DNA of 58,186 bases from contig JAJTGQ010000087.1 of assembly GCA_021299455.1 (NCBI GenBank), positions 1 to 58,186 of the forward strand, given 5' to 3'. The position numbers and the translations under genes are program-made. Shown piece after piece: positions 40,479-47,973 of the stretch. Under the pieces are notes generated by a model. That model worked only from the letters and a program-made list of their open reading frames with translations. It ran no database searches and was not told where the DNA came from. The DNA is from Flammeovirgaceae bacterium. GTDB taxonomy: Bacteria > Bacteroidota > Bacteroidia > Cytophagales > Cyclobacteriaceae. The stretch's first letter is position 1, and each line of letters begins with the position of its first letter.

Positions 40479-43472
40479 TTAAAAAGTAAAATTAACACCT
40501 AACAAAAACGTGCGAGGACGGGGATAGATATTGTTATCTATTCCATTCTCGATTTCGGGGTCAATGCCTTTATAGTTCGTGACCAAGAAAGCATTTTGAA
40601 CCGTCAAACTAACTCTCGCTTTCAAACGGTCAACAAAAACTCGGTCAATGCTGTAACCCACACTCATATTGTCCATTCTGAAAAACGACCCGTTTCGGAT
40701 GTAGTAATCAGACAAGAGTTGTTGAGTGGTGAATTGAGCATCATTAATTGAATTAGGCACGTTCCTAAAATGTCCGAGGTCATACACGCCATTGTAAAAG
40801 GCGCGACCTGACTCGACATTGTTATACACGTAGTTTCCAATGCTCAAGCGACCAGAAAGAGAGAAATCAAACTTCTTATAATTTCCTCTTGAGTTGATAC
40901 CAATTAAGAAATCGGGTTCAGGCCTTCTGTAGCGGAAGCGATTTCTATCATTACCCAACACGTTACCGCCATCTCCTGAGCGGTCAACAAACAAACCTTC
41001 GATAGGCTTGCCAGCTGTATTGTAAACTTGCTGGTAAGGGAAAAAGGAACGAACCGGAAAACCGACTTGGTTATTTTGAATATTGGTGGCTACACCAACT
41101 CCTCCTGTGAAATTTCCAATGAAGTTCGGATCGTTTGTTAGATTAAGCTTGGTGATCTTGTTGTTGATAGCAGTAAAATTTGCACCCACATGCAATGTGA
41201 AGTCCTTTTTTGTCACAGCACGTGTACTCAACGTAACCTCAACACCTTGGTTTTCCATAGATCCTACATTGGTAGTAAGGAAGTTGGAAAAATTAGAACC
41301 ATTAGGGATACGAACATTATTCAACAAATCCTTAGTGTCGCGCTGAAACACTTCTACCGAACCGGTCACCTTGTCGTCAAAAAGACCGAAATCCAAACCC
41401 ACGTTGATAGTAGTGGTGGTCTCCCATCTGATATTTGGATCATATGGGTTTGGTCTTTGCGAATTGTAAAAACGTGGGCTACCGTCTGAATTATATCCCA
41501 ACTGATACTGAGTTTGTGCATCCGACACCTGATAGGTAGCTAGATAGGGATAGTAATCTCCGCCAATATCCTGTTGTCCTGTTTGTCCGTATCCTGCCCG
41601 CAGCTTCAAATCAGAAATAGCGTCAATTTTAGATAGGAAAGACTCATCTTTCATCTTCCAAGCCAATGCCACAGAAGGGAACAAGCCCCACCGATTTGCA
41701 CCGGCAAAACGAGAAGAACCATCATTTCTTAAGGTCGCTGTCAACAAGTACTTTCCGTTGAACGTATAGTTCAAGCGCCCAAAAAAAGAAACCAAGTAGT
41801 TTTCTGATTTTGAAGGAAGCGACAAGGTGCGAGCTGTATTCTTATTGATACTATATGCCTCTCTGTAAAAATGCTGCCATCCATAACCAGCCGTGAAATC
41901 AATTTTATGCTGACCAAATTGTTTTAGGTAGTTCGCATAAATGTCTAATAACTCAGACTGATTTCTGCCTCCATAAGTATCGTCTCTCCCTACTAAGACA
42001 CCATTGTTATTGGCAAACGCTGCTGTAAGCGGTGCTCTGTTAAACCCGTCACTAACAAATCTATCTACACCAGCATTGACTGTCAATTTTACATCCGGAA
42101 AAAACGGAAGTTTGTAGTCTGCTTTAATACTAGCAATCAAACGATTAGACGTGGACTGGTTATCGGTTTGATCCAATTGGGCAACGGGGTTGGACGTACT
42201 ATTAATTGCGCCCTTGCTCAGCCAAGAAAAATACCCTCCATATTGTTGCGCGGCAGCGTCTTTGATAGGTTGTGTAGGATCGAAGGCAACTGCATTTCCT
42301 ACAGCGCCAGCCTCTCCAAAGTTGTTGAAGGTTACGCTACCTTTTACACTCATGTCTAGTTTTAAGTCTCCATTCAAAAACGATGGACTGGCATTAATGT
42401 TCAACGAGTGGCGTTGCAAACCAGTCGTTTTCAAAATACCCTGTTGATCTGTGTATCCATAAGAGACGCGATAAGGCATGTTTTTCAATGAACCTGAAGC
42501 ACTCAAATTGTGATCGTGTGAAATAGCATCTCGAAAAATCTCTTTTTGCCAATCTGTATTGGCATTACCCAATTTAGCAACAGCCGCTGCATCGATGCCA
42601 GAAGTGCCAGTTTGAGCCAAGGTATTCACCAGCGACTTGTACTGAGAAGCACTCATTACATCTACAAATTTGATGGGTGATGCTACTGAAACATTGGCGT
42701 TGTAGGAGAATTGAGGTTTTCCCGAGACACCCTTTTTGGTAGTAATTATGATGACTCCTCCTGTCGCGCGCGAACCATAAATGGCTGTTGCCGAGGCATC
42801 TTTGAGGACAGTGAAAGTCTCTATATCATTAGGGTTTAAAGCCGCAAGTGGATTTGAGACACCGCCTAACGACCCGGTCCCTGTTGACGGGATATTGTCA
42901 ACTGGAAACCCATCTATTACAATTAGCGGGTCGTTGCTTGCTTGGAGCGATGAACCACCTCTGATACGGATTGTATTACCCGCCCCTGGAGCACCTCCCG
43001 CAGAAGTTATTTGAACTCCGGCAAATTTACCCACTAAAAGATCTTGAGGCGAGGTAAGAACACCTTTGTTGAAGTCCTTATTCGAAATAGCAAGGACTGC
43101 ACCAGTTGCATCTTTCTTCTGAACCTCACCGTAACCGATTACAACTACTTCCTGCAAAGCGGTAACATCAGAAACCAACACTACATCTATGTTCGTTTGG
43201 GTCCCAACTACAATCTGCGTGGTTTTGTAACCAATAAACGAAATTGACAACGTGGCGTTTGCACCTACATTCAAGGTGAACTTGCCATCTCCATCTGTTA
43301 CTGCTCCGTTGGTGGTACCGATTTCCAGAATGTTTGCTCCTGGAATTGGTGATCCATCATCGGAAGAGGTAACCTTCCCTGACACGGTACGCTCCTGTGC
43401 TTGCAGCCCGAGGGACGCAAAAACCAGGAAAACCGCCAAGTACTTACTCACTGTTCGGTAAAATTTGGTCAT
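40479..43472 (-). CDS. susC: SusC/RagA TonB-dependent outer-membrane transporter (SusC2)
   Basis: 997 residues. Signal peptide 1-25 (ending G-L-Q-A-Q). A carboxypeptidase-regulatory-like domain (about 27-105, GKVTSSDDGSPIPGANILE), a TonB-box region EVVVIGYGEVQKKD and a plug with IRGGSSLQASNDPLIVIDGF and ASATAIYGSRATGGVIIITTKKG follow. The 22-strand barrel ends in the aromatic strand RTFLLGVNFTF. It forms the import channel with SusD2. Upstream lies a divergent LacI-family gene and a LacI-type operator 154 bp before the ATG. The N-terminal domain is close to that of SusC1, yet the barrels differ, as expected for duplicated systems that have acquired different substrates. Confidence 0.93.
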   Translation of the reverse strand: MTKFYRTVSKYLAVFLVFASLGLQAQERTVSGKVTSSDDGSPIPGANILEIGTTNGAVTDGDGKFTLNVGANATLSISFIGYKTTQIVVGTQTNIDVVLVSDVTALQEVVVIGYGEVQKKDATGAVLAISNKDFNKGVLTSPQDLLVGKFAGVQITSAGGAPGAGNTIRIRGGSSLQASNDPLIVIDGFPVDNIPSTGTGSLGGVSNPLAALNPNDIETFTVLKDASATAIYGSRATGGVIIITTKKGVSGKPQFSYNANVSVASPIKFVDVMSASQYKSLVNTLAQTGTSGIDAAAVAKLGNANTDWQKEIFRDAISHDHNLSASGSLKNMPYRVSYGYTDQQGILKTTGLQRHSLNINASPSFLNGDLKLDMSVKGSVTFNNFGEAGAVGNAVAFDPTQPIKDAAAQQYGGYFSWLSKGAINSTSNPVAQLDQTDNQSTSNRLIASIKADYKLPFFPDVKLTVNAGVDRFVSDGFNRAPLTAAFANNNGVLVGRDDTYGGRNQSELLDIYANYLKQFGQHKIDFTAGYGWQHFYREAYSINKNTARTLSLPSKSENYLVSFFGRLNYTFNGKYLLTATLRNDGSSRFAGANRWGLFPSVALAWKMKDESFLSKIDAISDLKLRAGYGQTGQQDIGGDYYPYLATYQVSDAQTQYQLGYNSDGSPRFYNSQRPNPYDPNIRWETTTTINVGLDFGLFDDKVTGSVEVFQRDTKDLLNNVRIPNGSNFSNFLTTNVGSMENQGVEVTLSTRAVTKKDFTLHVGANFTAINNKITKLNLTNDPNFIGNFTGGVGVATNIQNNQVGFPVRSFFPYQQVYNTAGKPIEGLFVDRSGDGGNVLGNDRNRFRYRRPEPDFLIGINSRGNYKKFDFSLSGRLSIGNYVYNNVESGRAFYNGVYDLGHFRNVPNSINDAQFTTQQLLSDYYIRNGSFFRMDNMSVGYSIDRVFVDRLKARVSLTVQNAFLVTNYKGIDPEIENGIDNNIYPRPRTFLLGVNFTF

Positions 43473-43626
43473 AGAATAAAAATTAGGGTTAATTAAAAAA
43501 ACTTGTATTTAATCGAAATCAAATTTGTTAGATTGCACTGATCAGCCAACAAATTTTGGTTAAATATATTGAGTGCATTACTTTGAAACACTATAAAAAC
43601 CCTTAAAAATTTGCTGAAAACGTGAC

Positions 43627-43640
43627 CGCAACCGTTTGCG
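43627..43640. promoter_or_regulatory. LacI-family operator in susC2/lacI intergenic region
   Basis: CGCAACCGTTTGCG is a 14-base palindrome with one imperfect pair and the central CG of LacI-type operators. It lies 35 bp before the LacI-family ATG and 154 bp before susC2. It is a near copy of the palindrome upstream of susC1 (29976-29987), so it probably mediates autoregulation and control of the starch locus. Confidence 0.7.
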
Positions 43641-43675
43641 AAAATTTTTTTTAATCAACTGTTTTAAAAACCTCC

Positions 43676-44725
43676 ATGAAGTTCAACCAAATAACCATTA
43701 AAGACATTGCCCGCGAGCTTAACATCTCCCCCTCCACCGTTTCGCGCGCATTAAAAGACCATCCTGATATTTCGGTAGATACCAAAAAAGCGGTGAATGC
43801 ACTGGCGGAAAAACTGAACTATCAGCCCAATATAGTAGCACTCAATCTACGCCAGAAAAAGACGAATACGATTGGCGTAATCATACCTGAAGTGGTGCAT
43901 TTTTTCTTTTCAACTGTTATCAGTGGAATTGAAGATGTTGCCTATCAGGCAGGATACAATGTAATCCTGGCTCAATCGAACGAATCGTATACCCGCGAAG
44001 TCGCACATGTAAAAGCGCTTTTTAACAGCCGAGTAGATGGCATGTTGCTATCTCTCTCCAGAGAAACGACCAATTTTGATCACGTAGAATCGATCATCTC
44101 CAAAGGTGTACCGATCGTATTTTATGATCGGATGTACAACAGCCCTACTTCCAGCAAGGTGATTGTCGATGACTACGCGGGCGCGAAGGAAGCAACTAAC
44201 CATCTTATTTCGCAAGGATGCAAGAACATTGTGCATTTGGTAGGTGCACCCAACCTGATCATAAGCATCGATCGGTTGCGCGGATACAAGGATGCGCTGA
44301 AAGAAAACAAAATGGAAGTCAACGAAAAACTTATCCTTGCCTGCAATGAGGGTACGTTTGAAGAAGGTAAAACAGTGATGGAAAAGTTCTTAAAGGGTTC
44401 CATCAAAATAGATGGGTTATTCGCGAACAATGACCCCATGGCAATGGGCGCCATGATGGCCATTAAAGAAAAGGGGCTGAAAATTCCAGAGGATATTGCC
44501 GTCATTGGGTTCAGCAATTGGTTCATTGGCGAAATGATGGAGCCTTCTCTTTCGACCATCGACCAACCGGGTTTTGAAATGGGCCAGGAAGCTGCTCGTT
44601 TATTGATCCGCCAAATCGAATTGAAAGTGAAGGATCAATACGAAGCTGTAGAGGAGATAAAAATTCTAAAGACCAGACTGATAATCCGAAACTCTTCTTT
44701 GAAGAAACAGGTAAAGAAAAAGTAG
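43676..44725 (+). CDS. LacI-family transcriptional regulator of the sus loci
   Basis: 349 residues, usual length. The N-terminal LacI helix-turn-helix is at about 7-30 (TIKDIARELNISPSTVSRAL), followed by the hinge LNYQPNIVALNLRQKKTNTIGVI, with the hinge-helix Leu that opens a central CpG. The periplasmic-binding-like effector domain (about 62-340) contains RVDGMLLSLS, PIVFYDR, IDRLRGYKDAL, DGLFANNDPMAMGAMMAI and STIDQPGFEMGQEAARLL. It is divergent from susC2 and separated by 15 bp from the convergent Uma2 gene. Palindromes suited to this protein precede both susC genes and its own gene. Effector is probably a maltodextrin or a phosphorylated sugar; whether it represses or activates cannot be read from the sequence. 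Confidence 0.92.
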   Translation: MKFNQITIKDIARELNISPSTVSRALKDHPDISVDTKKAVNALAEKLNYQPNIVALNLRQKKTNTIGVIIPEVVHFFFSTVISGIEDVAYQAGYNVILAQSNESYTREVAHVKALFNSRVDGMLLSLSRETTNFDHVESIISKGVPIVFYDRMYNSPTSSKVIVDDYAGAKEATNHLISQGCKNIVHLVGAPNLIISIDRLRGYKDALKENKMEVNEKLILACNEGTFEEGKTVMEKFLKGSIKIDGLFANNDPMAMGAMMAIKEKGLKIPEDIAVIGFSNWFIGEMMEPSLSTIDQPGFEMGQEAARLLIRQIELKVKDQYEAVEEIKILKTRLIIRNSSLKKQVKKK

Positions 44726-44740
44726 ACCCGGATGCGTTTT

Positions 44741-45400
44741 TTATTCCTGTTTTGACAACAACTTCTTTAAAACAATAACATTTTCAACCTTGTCAAAAAC
44801 GGCAATGGCGGGTATGTCAAATCCTTTCAAAACTTGGCAGAAAATGATCTCTTGATTTTTTGCTTTGTGCTTCAAGGCGTAATTGCCTGACTCTAGAACA
44901 TACTGTTCGATAGTTTGGTTCTCGGCATCGACAATCCAGTATTCAGCAATGTTGTGTTGCGCGTAGTCTTCAAACTTCACACCTCTATCGATCTGCTCTG
45001 TGCTCTCCGACAAAATCTCTACCACCAAGTCTGGCGCAGGAAACTGCATTTGTTTTCTCTTGAAGTCTATCGATTTATCTTTATTCCAGAAACAAATATC
45101 TGGCTCGTAGTCATTTCGAGTAAGCGAAATGAGCATTTTCTCGTAACCGACAAAGCCCAATTGGCTGGACTCAACAAAAATGTCGATTAACCTCAGCAAA
45201 AACTTTCCCGCTTCATTATGCTGTAATTTTACAGGCGATTGAAAGTAGATTTCGCCATTAATAAACTCCACCTTGCGATCGTCCATCTCTTTATAAAATT
45301 GCTTCCGCCTACCCTCTTCCTTGTGCCAGAAAACCTGAATTTCTTCCAAGTAGCGGGGTAAAAGGGGCGACTGAGTGATTTTATCAACTGGGTTTTCCAT
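44741..45400 (-). CDS. Uma2 family protein (DUF820, PD-(D/E)XK nuclease fold)
   Basis: 219 residues from the ATG at 45400 (an in-frame TTG at 45406 is possible). The restriction-endonuclease-like Uma2 pattern is present: NGEIYF and a strand block, YEPDICFW with the Asp of the PD motif, PDLVVEILSEST with the (D/E)-x-K-like E-x-L, and EDYAQHNIAEYWIVDAENQTIEQY, the conserved A-x-x-x-I-x-E-Y-W-I-V-D segment. No function is established; such genes are abundant in cyanobacteria and some Bacteroidota and may be mobile. It is convergent with the LacI gene and breaks the otherwise carbohydrate-only cluster, so it looks like an inserted gene. No link to sugar metabolism. Confidence 0.82.
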   Translation of the reverse strand: MENPVDKITQSPLLPRYLEEIQVFWHKEEGRRKQFYKEMDDRKVEFINGEIYFQSPVKLQHNEAGKFLLRLIDIFVESSQLGFVGYEKMLISLTRNDYEPDICFWNKDKSIDFKRKQMQFPAPDLVVEILSESTEQIDRGVKFEDYAQHNIAEYWIVDAENQTIEQYVLESGNYALKHKAKNQEIIFCQVLKGFDIPAIAVFDKVENVIVLKKLLSKQE

Positions 45401-45504
45401 ACGCAAACATTGCCGATCTGATGTATCAAAAAAATTAATGAAGTGAAACTAACATAAAAGTTGGCCGAAACCAAGTGCAATCGTTTTCTGATTTTTGATT
45501 AGGG

Positions 45505-45526
45505 GTTTCGTTAGGATTAACGAAAC
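45505..45526. promoter_or_regulatory. Inverted repeat upstream of GH31 gene (possible operator or leader hairpin)
   Basis: GTTTCGTTA (45505-45513), spacer GGAT, TAACGAAAC (45518-45526): a perfect 9-bp inverted repeat ending 38 bp before the GH31 ATG. It does not match the GCAAACGTTTGC operator, so a second regulator or an RNA hairpin in the leader is possible. Chosen because it is the only symmetric element in this intergenic region. Confidence 0.45.
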
Positions 45527-45564
45527 ACTTTATTTTTATTTCCAGAAGTTTCTAACAACAGTTT

Positions 45565-47973
45565 ATGCAAGACCGCCCGAATCGATCTGCCAGCAAGGGG
45601 CTTGGCCAACTTATCTCTTACAAAAAAAACGAATGCGGAATAGACATAGAAACCTCTTTTGGGAATGTGAGCATTGCCTTCTTTGACGAACGAATTGTTC
45701 AAGTGTGGGGGTACATGGGAAAGCGGGAAGAGGACTTTTCTTATGCGGTGGTGGGTACACCGATGAAGATCGAGTTTTCCATTTCTGATTTACCCGAAAA
45801 AATCCAGCTTACTACCTCCGCGCTCAAAGTAACAATCAGCAAATCACCTGTGAGAGTTCAAATGACCGACTTGCAAGATGTGCTGATCAACGAAGATGAT
45901 GCCGGCCTGGGCATTCAATGGATTAACGATCAAGTAAGTTGTTATAAAAAGTTGCAGGAGGGCGAACGCTTTCTCGGATTGGGCGAAAAAACTGGCCCAC
46001 TCGATAAACGCGGAAGAGGATACATCAACTGGAATACAGACGCCTATGCGTATGGTACGGATACCGATCCTTTGTATTGTACTGTTCCTTTTTACGTTGG
46101 GGTACATCACCAAAAAACTTACGGCATTTTCTTCGACAATAGTTATCGAAGTGTATTCAACTTCGGTGCGTCCAATGATCGGTTTGCGAGCTTTTCTGCC
46201 GATAGCGGAGAGATGAGGTATTACTTCATCGCGGGTGAGTCAGTAGGTGATATCATAAAATCGTATACTTATTTGACGGGGCGCACTCCCCTTCCTCCGC
46301 TTTGGAGTCTTGGGTATCAACAATGTCGTTATAGTTACTATCCCGATCGAGAGGTGTTGCGCGTAGCGGAAAACTTTAGCGAGCGTGACCTGCCGGCAGA
46401 CACGATTGTCTTAGACATTCACTATATGGATGCCTACAAAATATTCACATGGGACAAGAAAAACTTTCCGGACCCGAAAGGCCTGATTGATCAATTGAAA
46501 AAGTTGGGCTTTCATGTCGTTTTGATGTGCGATCCTGGTATCAAAATAGAGCCTGGTTATGAGACATACGACTCAGGGATAAAAGAAGACATTTTTCTAA
46601 AATATCCTGACGGTGGGCTTTACAGTGGGCAGGTGTGGCCTGGTTGGTGCCACTTCCCCGATTTTACAAACCCCGTTGCACGCGAGTGGTGGGCCACTCA
46701 TTTCAAAGAATATGTCGCTCTAGGTGCGGAAGGTTTTTGGAATGACATGAATGAAATTGCCACTTGGGGAAATACACTTCCCGATCTGGTTGAATTTGAC
46801 TTAGAAGGCCGCAAAACAACAATGCGTGAGGGGCGAAATCTCTTCGGGCTAATGATGGCGCGAAGTACGTATGAAGGAACAAAAAAACTGATGAATAAGC
46901 GCCCCTTCAACCTGACACGTTCGGGCTATGCAGGCATTCAGCGCTATGCGGCTGTGTGGACGGGGGATAACGTAGCATACGATGCGCACATGCTGGCGGG
47001 CGTCAGACTCGTGAACAGTATGGGGCTTTCAGGAATGGCCTTTACCGGCTATGATATTGGCGGATTTGTAGGGAATACCGATGAAAAACTTTTTGCGCGA
47101 TGGATTTCTATCGGGGCATTCTCTCCTTTCTTCCGTGGACATACGATGATCAACACACGAGATTCAGAGCCTTGGTCGTTCGGAGAAAAGGTAGAAGAGA
47201 TTGCCCGCAATTACATGAAGCTTCGGTATCGCCTGATGCCGTATCTCTACTCATTGTTTTTTGACGCTGCCAAAACGGGTATGCCCATCAACAGAAGCCT
47301 TGCATTTTATTTTCCATTCGATGAGAAGATATATGATCATCAATTTCACAATCAATATTTATTTGGCCCTGCACTATTAGTCGCTCCTGTAGAAAGCAAC
47401 AAGGACTTGCTGCGGGTCTATTTACCACAAGGCACCTGGTATGATTTAATGACAGATCAATTGCGTGGAGGAAATCAACAATTCGTGGAAGATTGCCCGA
47501 TTCACCACCTTCCGGTGTATGTGAAAGGATCGTCAATTATTCCCATGAAAGAAAAAGCAGGTAAGAACACCAATGATTATGGCGACACGCTGGAAATCCA
47601 TGTTTACAAGGGCGATACCTACAATGACTTTACACTTTATGAAGATGACGGAATTTCATTTGAACACGAAAATGGAGCTTTCTCAAAACGAAAAATTGCC
47701 TATACGCCTGAGAAGAACGAAATAATTATTCAAGACAAAGAAGGAACCTTTACATCTCCCTATACCAACTTGAAAGTGTACTTGCATGGATTTCATTCGG
47801 TCAGTGAAGTACGTGTTAATGGGGTCGCAAGATCAGTTAATTGGAAAGAGTATCGCTTTGTTGAATCCATTCGGAATTATGATCCGGTGAATACACAGCC
47901 GGAAGGACCTAAAATAAATTTACCCTATGTCACCACTACCAATGAGACTAAAAAGATTGTTATCAACTGGTAA
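45565..47973 (+). CDS. GH31 family alpha-glucosidase, cytoplasmic
   Basis: 802 residues without a signal peptide (start MQDRPNRSASKGLGQ). The N-terminal beta-sandwich (about 20-235) includes RFLGLGEKTGPLDKRG; the (beta/alpha)8 barrel (about 240-580) carries the nucleophile Asp394 in GFWNDMNE and the acid/base Asp468 in WTGDN, with the family block FSPFFRGHT and RSGYAGIQRYAAVWTGD. The C-terminal beta domains include PLVAPV-like LLVAPVESN and LYEDDG. This matches alpha-1,4/1,6-glucosidases that convert malto- or isomalto-oligosaccharides to glucose. Being cytoplasmic and next to a sugar permease, it should act on oligosaccharides already imported through the inner membrane. It overlaps the next GH13 gene by 32 bp. 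Alternative activity (sulfoquinovosidase, xylosidase) is less likely on context. Confidence 0.9.
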   Translation: MQDRPNRSASKGLGQLISYKKNECGIDIETSFGNVSIAFFDERIVQVWGYMGKREEDFSYAVVGTPMKIEFSISDLPEKIQLTTSALKVTISKSPVRVQMTDLQDVLINEDDAGLGIQWINDQVSCYKKLQEGERFLGLGEKTGPLDKRGRGYINWNTDAYAYGTDTDPLYCTVPFYVGVHHQKTYGIFFDNSYRSVFNFGASNDRFASFSADSGEMRYYFIAGESVGDIIKSYTYLTGRTPLPPLWSLGYQQCRYSYYPDREVLRVAENFSERDLPADTIVLDIHYMDAYKIFTWDKKNFPDPKGLIDQLKKLGFHVVLMCDPGIKIEPGYETYDSGIKEDIFLKYPDGGLYSGQVWPGWCHFPDFTNPVAREWWATHFKEYVALGAEGFWNDMNEIATWGNTLPDLVEFDLEGRKTTMREGRNLFGLMMARSTYEGTKKLMNKRPFNLTRSGYAGIQRYAAVWTGDNVAYDAHMLAGVRLVNSMGLSGMAFTGYDIGGFVGNTDEKLFARWISIGAFSPFFRGHTMINTRDSEPWSFGEKVEEIARNYMKLRYRLMPYLYSLFFDAAKTGMPINRSLAFYFPFDEKIYDHQFHNQYLFGPALLVAPVESNKDLLRVYLPQGTWYDLMTDQLRGGNQQFVEDCPIHHLPVYVKGSSIIPMKEKAGKNTNDYGDTLEIHVYKGDTYNDFTLYEDDGISFEHENGAFSKRKIAYTPEKNEIIIQDKEGTFTSPYTNLKVYLHGFHSVSEVRVNGVARSVNWKEYRFVESIRNYDPVNTQPEGPKINLPYVTTTNETKKIVINW

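Noticed and set aside
45505-45526. Inverted repeat before GH31 as a third LacI operator
   Set aside because: Its sequence GTTTCGTTA...TAACGAAAC does not fit the GCAAACGTTTGC palindrome and has a four-base spacer, so it was listed as a separate element.
45517-45702. Minus-strand open frame opposite the GH31 start
   Set aside because: It is antisense to a well-supported GH31 gene and its inverted-repeat leader, with no domain features.
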